From positions 1 to 64,000 of the forward strand of contig NZ_JPOC01000057.1 of NCBI RefSeq assembly GCF_000738775.1: a stretch of DNA of 64,000 nucleotides, in the 5' to 3' direction. The translations under genes were made by a program, and so were the position numbers. The stretch comes from Prescottella defluvii (GTDB taxonomy: Bacteria > Actinomycetota > Actinomycetes > Mycobacteriales > Mycobacteriaceae). The notes below the pieces were generated by a model, which ran no database searches, was not told the DNA's origin, and saw only the letters and a list, made by a program, of their open reading frames with translations. Shown piece by piece: positions 56,949-64,000 of the stretch (position 1 is the first letter of the stretch; each line of letters starts with the position of its first letter).

Positions 56949-57401
56949 CTACAACTCAGTGGCCAGAACGAGTAGACGATCGAACAGTGCCGGCATCGTG
57001 CCATTGTCGAAGACGCCGACGAGCGCACCCTCGCAGAATCGATCAGCGAGAACCAGTCTCGTCATCAATCCCAGCACCTCGGCGACATCGAAGCCTGCCA
57101 CCACCGGGCCGACATCTCCGCGCTCCGGCAGTCGCTCGACAGCTGGTTTCGCGAGTCCGACGAACGCGGGTTCCAACAACCGGTGGGTGTGAAGCCACTG
57201 CACCGATTCGGTGACCAACGGATCCTCGACGGTGTAGCCGAACCCCAACACGCCAGCCCGGGTCGGCTCCGAACGCTTCACGTATCCGAATTCACCTTCG
57301 TGCAGTCGAATTCGTTCGACGAGCATCCGCAACTCAGCGACATCCTGCGGGTTCAGCGCCGCCAGGGCGTCTTCCGGTACGCGAGTAGCGCGATCCATCA
57401 T
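56949..57401 (-). CDS. Small DUF6508-like protein, paralog A
   Basis: A 150-residue soluble protein. It shares LVERI, a tryptophan-containing helix (VTESVQWLHTHRLLEP) and EVLGLMTRLVLADR..GVFDNGTMPALFDRLL with the next gene upstream, so the pair is a tandem duplication. DUF6508 is my best family guess and is not certain. It lies behind hsdS-paralog B on the same strand with a 41-bp gap, so it belongs to the restriction operon tail. Function unknown. Confidence 0.7.
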   Translation of the reverse strand: MMDRATRVPEDALAALNPQDVAELRMLVERIRLHEGEFGYVKRSEPTRAGVLGFGYTVEDPLVTESVQWLHTHRLLEPAFVGLAKPAVERLPERGDVGPVVAGFDVAEVLGLMTRLVLADRFCEGALVGVFDNGTMPALFDRLLVLATEL

Positions 57402-57442
57402 TGCCTGTCCCCCCGTTCTTCAGCAGCGAATGCGGCGGCCGC

Positions 57443-57904
57443 CTACTGCTCACCGACTGGTTGGAAGTCGAGCAATCGTTCCAGGAGCGGCGGCAGCATT
57501 CCAGACTCCAGTGCGTCGCGGGTCGCCCGCTCCGATGGGCGACCGACGCCAATAGTGTTGGCGATCATCCCGAGAACCTCGGTCGGACCGAGCCGCAGGG
57601 CAAGATTCCGCATGCCCATCAGGTTCAGTTGATCGACCACCCACTTCCCTTCGAGGCCATCGGGGCCGATCAACTGGTGGTCATGGAGGAAAGTCACGAT
57701 CTCGTCCACGATCGGATCGGGTGCGTCTTCACGGTTCCACTGGACCCGGAAGTTCGATCCATCAGCCGGCCAATGCGTTTCGATCCGCTCGACCAGCGAC
57801 CGCAGGTGCGCCCAGGCTTCCTGGTCGAGATCCGCGATCACCTGCGGGGCACCGAATTCGACGATCCCGGGCTGCCCCGCATCCAATCCAGTCCCGTCCC
57901 TCAC
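57443..57904 (-). CDS. Small DUF6508-like protein, paralog B
   Basis: A 153-residue soluble protein paralogous to its neighbour: LRSLVERIETHWP, PDPIVDEIVTFLHDHQLIGP, and PTEVLGMIANTIGVGRPSE..ALESGMLPPLLERLL. GTG start overlaps the hsdS stop by 4 bp (GTGA), so translation is coupled to the specificity subunit. That coupling suggests that its product works with the restriction complex, for example as an inhibitor or chaperone; this is inference. Confidence 0.72.
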   Translation of the reverse strand: MRDGTGLDAGQPGIVEFGAPQVIADLDQEAWAHLRSLVERIETHWPADGSNFRVQWNREDAPDPIVDEIVTFLHDHQLIGPDGLEGKWVVDQLNLMGMRNLALRLGPTEVLGMIANTIGVGRPSERATRDALESGMLPPLLERLLDFQPVGEQ

Positions 57905-59187
57905 AGCACCGCTTCGACCTGACGCTCCGCATCACGGACACGGAGTTCCCCGGACATCAGACGTGGGAGCAAGGCGTCGCGAGTGGCGGCGAGGGTGCGG
58001 GATTCCTTCCTGGACGACGCAAGCAGTGAGTCCAACGGCTCTAGCGTTCGGGCAAGTTCGCGCTGCCTCGAGATTGCGGGCAGATTCAACTTCAGCGATC
58101 GCATGTCGGCGAGGTTTATGTAGTCCGCCATGTCAGTATTCGACTTGAGGTACAGCGCCTGTCGCCGAAATTCGTCCGAGGCCAGCCATCGCCGCAAGTA
58201 CGTCCGCTCGATCTCGGCATTCTCACGTACACGGAAGAAGCAGATCTGCGGACTGTAGACCACCTCGTCGCCGCCTCCCTCGTACACTGCGATCCGGCCA
58301 ACCGTTCCCTTAGTCGTCAGGAGAATGTCGCCGGGCTCACCAGCTTTCGCCCCAATCGACGAGCGGCGGTCTGCCGACACGAAGTCGGACCCCTCAGCCG
58401 CTACCTCCCCCCCAACGATGTCCGCAACCCGAATGATTCGGAAGCCATTTTCCCTCAGCTCACTACTCTTAGTCCGGTAGCCATCACTGAAAAGAAGACC
58501 ACCCATCCCAGCCAATTCACCAATTGTCGTCTCAGAAAAGCCGACAGATCTGCCAGACCCCGCGGGCTCAGAGTTGGACTTCGTCAGTCGCGTGAAATGC
58601 GCATCTGCGAGAGAATCGATCGTCTCCGCGAGCTTGCGGTTCGCGGCGATCTTATCATCGAGGGCTCCGAGGACTTCGGCAATAGCGGATTGTTCGGCGA
58701 TCGGCGGCACGCTAACTGACATCTTGCCGACACGTGTAATGTATATGTGCTTGATGGTCGATCCGTCGGAATCGTTTTCCATCAACTTCTGGTAGTGCGG
58801 CGCCTGAAGCAGGTATGACAGAAAGTCAGAACTGATGCGTTCGTTCGGGCGCATGGTGGCAACGGACTGGTTGATGCAAACCATCTCACGATCACACACC
58901 GCAACTCGGCCTATGCTGCCGTCCTTAGTCAGAAGAACATCACCTACGCGCGGCCGACTCTTCTCCGTGAGCAGGTTGGAATAGGCGTCAATTGAGGTAT
59001 GTCGCGCAGTCGAATAGTCGATGGCGCCGTCGTGAATATCTTTCGCTGTCACCAAATACGGGCCTTCACCGGTCGTCGGCATCGGATTGGTGAAGCCGTA
59101 GGTGATTCTCTCGACAAAATTCGCCAGCGGTTCGATGGACCACCCCGCTCGGGAAGGCTCGGCGAGATGGCGCATCCCTAGGCTCAC
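57901..59187 (-). CDS. hsdS: Type I restriction specificity subunit
   Basis: The 428-residue DNA-recognition subunit. Two target-recognition domains are seen: residues 15-165 with GDVLLTKDGSIGRVAV and VPPIAEQSAIAEVLGALDDK, and residues 220-390 with GDILLTTKGTVGRIAVYEGG, ending LPAISRQRELARTLEPLD. The two conserved helices follow each domain. GTG overlaps the hsdM stop (GTGA). Base composition is visibly less GC-rich than its neighbours, as usual for exchanging specificity genes. Confidence 0.95.
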   Translation of the reverse strand: MSLGMRHLAEPSRAGWSIEPLANFVERITYGFTNPMPTTGEGPYLVTAKDIHDGAIDYSTARHTSIDAYSNLLTEKSRPRVGDVLLTKDGSIGRVAVCDREMVCINQSVATMRPNERISSDFLSYLLQAPHYQKLMENDSDGSTIKHIYITRVGKMSVSVPPIAEQSAIAEVLGALDDKIAANRKLAETIDSLADAHFTRLTKSNSEPAGSGRSVGFSETTIGELAGMGGLLFSDGYRTKSSELRENGFRIIRVADIVGGEVAAEGSDFVSADRRSSIGAKAGEPGDILLTTKGTVGRIAVYEGGGDEVVYSPQICFFRVRENAEIERTYLRRWLASDEFRRQALYLKSNTDMADYINLADMRSLKLNLPAISRQRELARTLEPLDSLLASSRKESRTLAATRDALLPRLMSGELRVRDAERQVEAVL

Positions 59188-60797
59188 AAAACCCTCCCCA
59201 ACTGCTCGCGCACGACTTCCTGCAACCGCGCCGATTTGTCGAACTGCTCGTACAGTTCCTTGGTCAGCCGCTCCAGCTTCTCCGCGATCGGCTCGCCATC
59301 GTCCTCAATCGGCGCAGCACCGACGTAGCGGCCGGGTGTGAGTGCGTAGTCGGCTTCCTTGATTTCGGCGAGGGTGGCCGAGTAGCAGAAGCCCGCCTCA
59401 TCCTCGTAGACAGAACCTGAAGCGGATTCCGTTCCGCGCCAAGCGTGGAACGTGCCGGCGATCTTGGCGATGTCGTCGTCGCTCAGTGCCCGCTCGGCGC
59501 GGTCGACCATGTAGCCCATGCTGCGGGCGTCGATGAACAGCACCTGACCTTGGCGGTCGATCTTGCCCTTGGGGCCGACAGCCTTGTCCTTCGCGAAGAA
59601 CCACACGCACACCGGGATACCGGTGCTACGGAACAATTGTGTCGGCAGCGCGATCATGCACGAGACCAGGTCCGCCTCCACCAACTGTGCCCGAATCTCG
59701 CCCTCGCCACCGGAATTCGACGACATCGAACCGTTGGCCATGACGACGCCGGCGCTGCCGCGCTCGGCGAGCTTCGAGATGATGTGCTGGATCCACGCGT
59801 AGTTCGCGTTGCCCGCCGGCGGAACACCGAACTTCCAGCGCTTATCGTCCTCCTTGCGGGTCCAGTCCTTGATGTTGAACGGCGGATTGGCAAGAATGAA
59901 GTCCGCCAACAGATCCGGATGCTTGTCGTGGGCGAAAGTGTCTTCCCAGCGGTCCCCGAGGTTGCCGGTGATGCCGTGGATCGCGAGGTTCATCTTCGCC
60001 ATCCGCCACGTGCGCTCGTTGAGTTCCTGGCCGTACACCGCCACCTCGGTGGGGTTGCCGCCGTGCCGCTCCACGAACTTCTCGGTCTGCACGAACATGC
60101 CACCCGAACCACAAGCCGGGTCGTACACGCGACCGCTGTACGGCTCGAGCATCTCGACCAGCACCCGCACCACACCGGCGGGCGTGTAGAACTCGCCACC
60201 GCGCTTGCCCTCCGCACGCGCGAACTTCTCGAGGAAGTACTCGTACACCTCGCCCAGCAGGTCCCGCGCCTTCGTGGCGCCGTGCCCGGTGAAGCGGGTG
60301 TCACCGAACAGGTCGATCAGCTCACCGAGCCGGCGCTGGTCGACACTCTCCCGGTTGAAGATCATCGGAAGCGTGCCTGCGAGAGTGGAATTGGCCTTCA
60401 TCAGCTCCTGCATCGCACCGTCGATGAGCTGACCGACCGTCCGACCCTCGACACCGACGGCCTCCTGGATGCCCTTGGCGTTCTGCGCGAGATGCAACCA
60501 ACGCGCCGACTCCGGCACCCAGAAGACACTGCTGCCGAGGTATTCGTCCTCGTCGTCGATGAGCGTCCCGATCTGCTCGTCGTTCATCCCCTCCGCGATC
60601 AGTTCCTCCCGGATCTGCTCACGGCGCTCGTCGAACGCGTCGGAGACGTACTTGAGGAACACCAGTCCGAGGATCACGTCCTTGTACTGCGAGGCATCCA
60701 TGGAGCCGCGCAGCTTGTCCGCGGCCTTCCACAGTGTGTCCTTGAGTTCCTTCATCGTCGACGGCGCGGAGACCGCGGCCTTCTTCCTCGGTGGCAT
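59184..60797 (-). CDS. hsdM: Type I restriction adenine methyltransferase
   Basis: A 537-residue N6-adenine methyltransferase subunit. The N-terminal helical bundle (LKDTLWKAADKLRGSMDASQ, then YKDVILGLVFLKY) is typical. SAM motif I is DPACGSGGMF near residue 224 and the catalytic motif is ANPPFNIKDW near 304, both intact. ATG at 60797 follows GAAAGG; its start is 2 bp after the stop of the upstream HTH/methylase-like gene, so the three form an operon with hsdS. Confidence 0.96.
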   Translation of the reverse strand: MPPRKKAAVSAPSTMKELKDTLWKAADKLRGSMDASQYKDVILGLVFLKYVSDAFDERREQIREELIAEGMNDEQIGTLIDDEDEYLGSSVFWVPESARWLHLAQNAKGIQEAVGVEGRTVGQLIDGAMQELMKANSTLAGTLPMIFNRESVDQRRLGELIDLFGDTRFTGHGATKARDLLGEVYEYFLEKFARAEGKRGGEFYTPAGVVRVLVEMLEPYSGRVYDPACGSGGMFVQTEKFVERHGGNPTEVAVYGQELNERTWRMAKMNLAIHGITGNLGDRWEDTFAHDKHPDLLADFILANPPFNIKDWTRKEDDKRWKFGVPPAGNANYAWIQHIISKLAERGSAGVVMANGSMSSNSGGEGEIRAQLVEADLVSCMIALPTQLFRSTGIPVCVWFFAKDKAVGPKGKIDRQGQVLFIDARSMGYMVDRAERALSDDDIAKIAGTFHAWRGTESASGSVYEDEAGFCYSATLAEIKEADYALTPGRYVGAAPIEDDGEPIAEKLERLTKELYEQFDKSARLQEVVREQLGRVL

Positions 60798-60799
60798 CG

Positions 60800-62872
60800 T
60801 CAGCCTTTCTCTGGGACGGTCGGTGGTGCCGGTGCGACGGTGAGCGCTCCGTGCGCCACGCCGTCCACCAGTGTGATGGTCAAGTCGTCGATGGTGTGCA
60901 GCAGTCGTCGAGCAGCTGCCCGACGCTCCCGGAGGTCGGCGAGGGCGGCGGTGACCACACCCACCTGGTCGGCCTGCACTCGCGGGATCTCCCACGTCTT
61001 CCACGCCGATCCGCTGCGGATCGCCCCCGGCGGTTTGGCCCCCACCCCGCGGCTCTGCAGATGCCGCGCAACAAGTTCCGGGATCAGCCCGGATGCGGCC
61101 GAATCCGCGATCCGGAGGATCCGCGCCGGCCACATCGCCACCGATGAGCCCTCGACATCGACGATCACCCCGAACGACGGGCTGGTGCAGAAGACGATGT
61201 CTCCCGGCTCGGTGTAGCGGCCACTGGGATAGTCGGTGACGAACGTCAGACGGTCGATGCCCCGTGACCCGATCTCGCAGCGACCGAGGACCTCGTCGGC
61301 ACCGATGACCGGCACCGCACCGTCTGCTTCGATGTCGACGGCGTCGATCCGGTTGCCCGACAGCACTCGGAGTTCCTTCGCGGCTGCAAGTTCGCCGGCC
61401 GTCTGGAACTGCTGGTCCTTCGCCGCTCGGTACTCCACCCACAGATCGAGTCCACCGCCGGCAACCTCAGCCGCGTCGATGGCGCCCACCAGCTCGAGCA
61501 CGCGGGCCGCGGCCTCACCGGCATCGACCCGAGGGCGGTGCACCTTCGGCTTCGCGGTGAGCACGCCGCCGGTCGCCAGCAGTTCCGCAATCTTGTGGAC
61601 GTGACTGAACCGAAACGCATGGGCGCGCACCGATTTCCACGTACCCATCGCGGCAGCCACGTCCGCGATCACGCCGTCGACGACGTCGTCCGCGAGCTCG
61701 ACTGCGCTGAGATCGGCCAGCACCGTGTGCCGTTCTGCGACCGAGATGGTGCCGTCCTGCGCACCCAACACCCACAACGCCATCGACGTCCCTGGGCGGG
61801 CCGGCAGCAGTCCCTCCGACAGCCGGATGACAGCCCGCAGGTGGCCCGAGCGCAGCAGGTCCGAGCGCACCGAATCGGCGTCGCGATCACGAAGCGGGTC
61901 GACTAACGTCGCCGCCGGACCGATGATCACCGCGCACTGACCCGGACCCATCTGCAACGAGATGTTCTCGATCTCCGCGAGGACGTCGACATCCGAATAG
62001 TCGATCGTGGACGCCGACGGGTACTGGGTGAGAAAGACCGCAGGACGGCCGACGCTGAAGTCGGCACCGAACCCACCCTCCGGCGGACTCTCGCGCCGCA
62101 ACCCGTGCGCCGCCAGCCGCCGCAGCGCCAGGCGCGCCGCCGGAACGGACGACGCTCCGGTCATGACCGTCGGCTCCGCGTACTCGGGCAATGCGGCCCG
62201 CACTGCGACCAGCAAGTCGGTGCTCGTCGGCGCCGGGTCCACGAACAGCGTGTCGTGGTCGTCCGCGAGAGCCACACTCACCCGTGCGCACAGCGACAAC
62301 GCGGCAGGGGTCAGCGCCGTGTCGGACAGTTCGGGGCGCTGCATCCGGAACCGGCGCGCCATCACGGACTCGAACGCATCCACCGCGGTGAACGCCGCGT
62401 CGGACATCCGATCGGTGTACCGCGCAAAGGTCCCGAGTTCCTCACCCAGTGCCGCGATCTCGTCGCAGAGGAACTCGTTGTCCGGATCGAGTTCCTCCAC
62501 CTCGTCGAGCAGGTCGTCCGGAGTCAGCTCACCGAGCGACTCCCCCAGCATCGTCTTGACCGCCAGCAGAGCCGTCACACCGTCGATCACGGCATGCGGG
62601 TGCAGCGAGGTCCCGTGGTCGAGCGCGGCGTGGATCGCGACGTCCTCGGCAAAGGAACTGTTGTTGCCGAGCCCTCGAGACCGCAGCCACTCGACAACCT
62701 CGTCTGCGTCGAACTTGTCCAGGATGCCGTCGACGACTGTCGGCCGAGGGAAGGGGCGATCCTCACCGCAGTAGCGCCGTGCCCACGCGGAGACGACCGC
62801 ACGCCGCACCTTCGCCAGCTTCGCGATGTCCGGCCGGGTGAGAAGCAGGGGTGACTGTTCGGACTGACGCAT
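60800..62872 (-). CDS. HTH plus inactive HsdM-like plus HsdS-like protein
   Basis: A 690-residue protein. Residues 8-62 form a helix-turn-helix (LLLTRPDIAKLAKVRRAVVS then FDADEVVEWLRSRG). Residues about 230-430 align in layout with an N6-methylase core: FVDPAPTSTDLLVAV stands where DPxCGSG is expected and FLTQYPSASTIDYSD stands where NPPY is expected, so catalytic motifs are lost, yet LLRSGHLRAVIRLSEGLLP with TSMALWVLG is well kept. Residues about 480-670 look like a target-recognition half (VTDYPSGRYTEPGDIVFCTS). It may be a regulatory or recognition subunit. GGGGGGAG lies before ATG at 62872. The C terminus nearly abuts hsdM. Streptomycetes hold similar HTH-methylase proteins. Confidence 0.75.
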   Translation of the reverse strand: MRQSEQSPLLLTRPDIAKLAKVRRAVVSAWARRYCGEDRPFPRPTVVDGILDKFDADEVVEWLRSRGLGNNSSFAEDVAIHAALDHGTSLHPHAVIDGVTALLAVKTMLGESLGELTPDDLLDEVEELDPDNEFLCDEIAALGEELGTFARYTDRMSDAAFTAVDAFESVMARRFRMQRPELSDTALTPAALSLCARVSVALADDHDTLFVDPAPTSTDLLVAVRAALPEYAEPTVMTGASSVPAARLALRRLAAHGLRRESPPEGGFGADFSVGRPAVFLTQYPSASTIDYSDVDVLAEIENISLQMGPGQCAVIIGPAATLVDPLRDRDADSVRSDLLRSGHLRAVIRLSEGLLPARPGTSMALWVLGAQDGTISVAERHTVLADLSAVELADDVVDGVIADVAAAMGTWKSVRAHAFRFSHVHKIAELLATGGVLTAKPKVHRPRVDAGEAAARVLELVGAIDAAEVAGGGLDLWVEYRAAKDQQFQTAGELAAAKELRVLSGNRIDAVDIEADGAVPVIGADEVLGRCEIGSRGIDRLTFVTDYPSGRYTEPGDIVFCTSPSFGVIVDVEGSSVAMWPARILRIADSAASGLIPELVARHLQSRGVGAKPPGAIRSGSAWKTWEIPRVQADQVGVVTAALADLRERRAAARRLLHTIDDLTITLVDGVAHGALTVAPAPPTVPEKG

Positions 62873-62977
62873 GCGTCGGACTCCCCCCACCTCGCCTCGA
62901 GCCGGCCCGATCGACGGCCGCCTGACGCAATCTATCCGATCCGACCGATCTTCCAGACAGTTGCCGCAATGAACTGG

Positions 62978-62997
62978 GCGATAACCCCGATTATCAA
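62978..62997. promoter_or_regulatory. Palindrome at the divergent promoter of HsdM-like and RNase H genes (site 2)
   Basis: GATAACCCCGATTATCA at 62980-62996 differs from site 1 by one base in this core. It lies 108 bp upstream of the HsdM-like gene and 69 bp upstream of the RNase H-type gene. Confidence 0.65.
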
Positions 62998-63064
62998 AGG
63001 TTGACCGCAATTTGTCGTACCGGCCGGGCATTCTGTTCGTGTTCCCGAACGTAAGGAGAAGCCC

Positions 63065-63931
63065 TTGCTTGCTGTGATTCACGCCCGCAAGAACCGCGGC
63101 CTCGACGGCGGCGTCGCCCGCGCAGTCGCCGTGTGGCAGTCGGACGCCGAAACCCACACGCGCCTGTTCATCCGCGAGGACGCGACCGAAGCGTCGTACT
63201 TCGCGGCCGCGCTCGACGCGTTCTCGTTCCTCCTCGACCTCTCGGCCGCCGGCGCGGAGCCCATCCTGCTCCACGTCACCGACAACACCCTCCGCAAGGA
63301 GATTGCCTACGTCCTCGACGCGTTCCCGTCGGTCACCATGGCCGGGGTGGCGCGCGGCGCCGTCGCAGACCTCTCGCGGACGGGCCTCGACGCCCTCGAT
63401 GCCGACGCCGGCGCACGGACCGCTGCCCACGAAGAACTCGAACGCCTGCGGATCGCGGCGTTGCCGGAGTTGACCGTCGCCACCGACGCCTCCAAGTCAC
63501 GCCGCCGGGGTGTCGGCGTGGCCTGCGTGAGCGAAGAAGGCGGCCGTCATCAGCGAATGGTTCCGAACGTCAAGACGGTGGTCACGGGCGAGCTGCTTGC
63601 AATCGAACTCGCGATCGACCGGTTCACCGACCGTCGCCTCCACATTCTCACCGACAGTCGGGCCGCACTGCAGTACCTCGGGGTCCTGCCGTCCGCTCGG
63701 TCACTGCCGCGTGACGGGGAGGCCATCGCGGTCGTCGACCGGATCCGGCACTCGCTGACCGGTCGATCCGTGCGGTTCTCCTGGGTGCGCGGGCACAACG
63801 GGCACCTGCTGAACGAGACCGCCGACCGACTCGCCGTCGCAGCCAGACGCGCCCACGAGGCACAGATCCCCACCGCGATCCGCCGGGCCGTCGCGGAGCG
63901 AATCGTCGAACCCGTCCTCGCTGCAGCCTGA
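63065..63931 (+). CDS. Double RNase H-like protein
   Basis: A 288-residue protein. The C-terminal half (residues about 137-260) is RNase HI: VATDASKSRRRGVGVACVSE, GELLAIELAIDRF, LHILTDSRAALQYL and VRGHNGHLLNETADRLAVAA, with the D-E-D-D set and histidine intact. The first 90 residues (AVIHARKNRGLDGGVARAVA, EASYFAAALDAFSFL, LLHVTDNTLRKEIAYVL) look like a second, partly degenerate copy. It should cut RNA in hybrids. TTG start has AAGGAG 6-7 nt upstream; no ATG fits. Divergent from the HsdM-like gene. Confidence 0.8.
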   Translation: MLAVIHARKNRGLDGGVARAVAVWQSDAETHTRLFIREDATEASYFAAALDAFSFLLDLSAAGAEPILLHVTDNTLRKEIAYVLDAFPSVTMAGVARGAVADLSRTGLDALDADAGARTAAHEELERLRIAALPELTVATDASKSRRRGVGVACVSEEGGRHQRMVPNVKTVVTGELLAIELAIDRFTDRRLHILTDSRAALQYLGVLPSARSLPRDGEAIAVVDRIRHSLTGRSVRFSWVRGHNGHLLNETADRLAVAARRAHEAQIPTAIRRAVAERIVEPVLAAA

Positions 63932-63932
63932 T

Positions 63933-64000
63933 TCAGGCCGTCAGAGCGCCGCCCAGGAGCCGGTCGACGGCACGACCGTCGGCCAGTTCCTGGCGGTCCT
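63933..64000 (-). CDS. 3' end of a gene running out of the window
   Basis: A minus-strand frame enters from beyond 64000 and ends in DRQELADGRAVDRLLGGALTA at the stop 63933-63935, 1 bp from the RNase H-type gene stop. Codon pattern is normal for this genome. Too short to assign; in mycobacteria genes near pth encode acyl-CoA ligases and isoprenoid enzymes, but I cannot say which this is. Confidence 0.6.
   Translation of the reverse strand, partial: DRQELADGRAVDRLLGGALTA

Noticed and set aside
47491-63931. CRISPR array or BREX/DISARM genes within the island
   Set aside because: No regularly spaced repeats and no pglX, pglZ, brxC or drm homologs are visible.

Overview
The window is high-GC actinobacterial DNA with no sign of assembly breakage. 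Gene families and their order point to Rhodococcus or a close Nocardiaceae relative: exopolyphosphatase, DUF501, FtsB-like, enolase and lytic transglycosylase in one block, then mazG-mfd-TetR, glmU-prs, and L25-pth. The same genes lie together in Mycobacterium tuberculosis (about Rv1014 to Rv1026, from memory). Genus is inference; no rRNA is present.

Layout. 1-5.5 kb: cystathionine beta-synthase, a thiolase (FadA3-like), a DUF559 gene between two near-identical hairpins, a Bax-inhibitor-1 membrane protein and an acidic DUF5709-like protein. 5.5-9.9 kb: RlmG/RsmC-type rRNA methyltransferase, two secreted beta-propellers in tandem, an alpha/beta hydrolase. 9.9-14 kb: flavin reductase plus luciferase-like monooxygenase, a TetR regulator and a DHA2-type MFS exporter with candidate operators. 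14-17.8 kb: AidB-like acyl-CoA dehydrogenase, a small GNAT, a cold-shock protein, a small ANTAR protein, a small secreted peptide and tRNA-Leu(UAA). 17.8-22.4 kb: Ppx/DUF501/FtsB/Eno run with overlapping genes, then a lytic transglycosylase. 22.5-25.9 kb: EfeUOB iron uptake under a DtxR/IdeR-like box. 26-28.7 kb: a methyltransferase and an ABC-F ATPase with a long leader holding two short ORFs and hairpins. 28.7-38.8 kb: mazG, mfd, TetR, tRNA-Gln(UUG), glmU-prs and three small genes. 38.8-44.4 kb: complete ergothioneine set, egtA-B-C-D in one operon and egtE divergent. 44.4-47.5 kb: FAD dehydrogenase, ribosomal L25, peptidyl-tRNA hydrolase.

47.5-63.9 kb is the accessory part. A type I restriction system is split: hsdR at one end, hsdM-hsdS at the other, about 7 kb apart. 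Beside hsdM lies a 690-residue protein with an N-terminal helix-turn-helix, a methylase-like core that has lost the catalytic motifs, and an HsdS-like C terminus. Divergent from it is a protein with two RNase H-like halves. Behind hsdS are two small paralogous genes. Between the halves are a membrane-anchored DUF4352 protein, a 593-residue protein with a bacterial EndoU-type nuclease domain, a DUF222/HNH protein, a coiled-coil/zinc-ribbon protein and a PASTA-like membrane protein. Nearly the same palindrome (core GATAACCCCGRTTATCA) sits in the divergent promoter regions at both ends and ties the outer parts together as a possible regulon. This is the best candidate here for an undescribed system.
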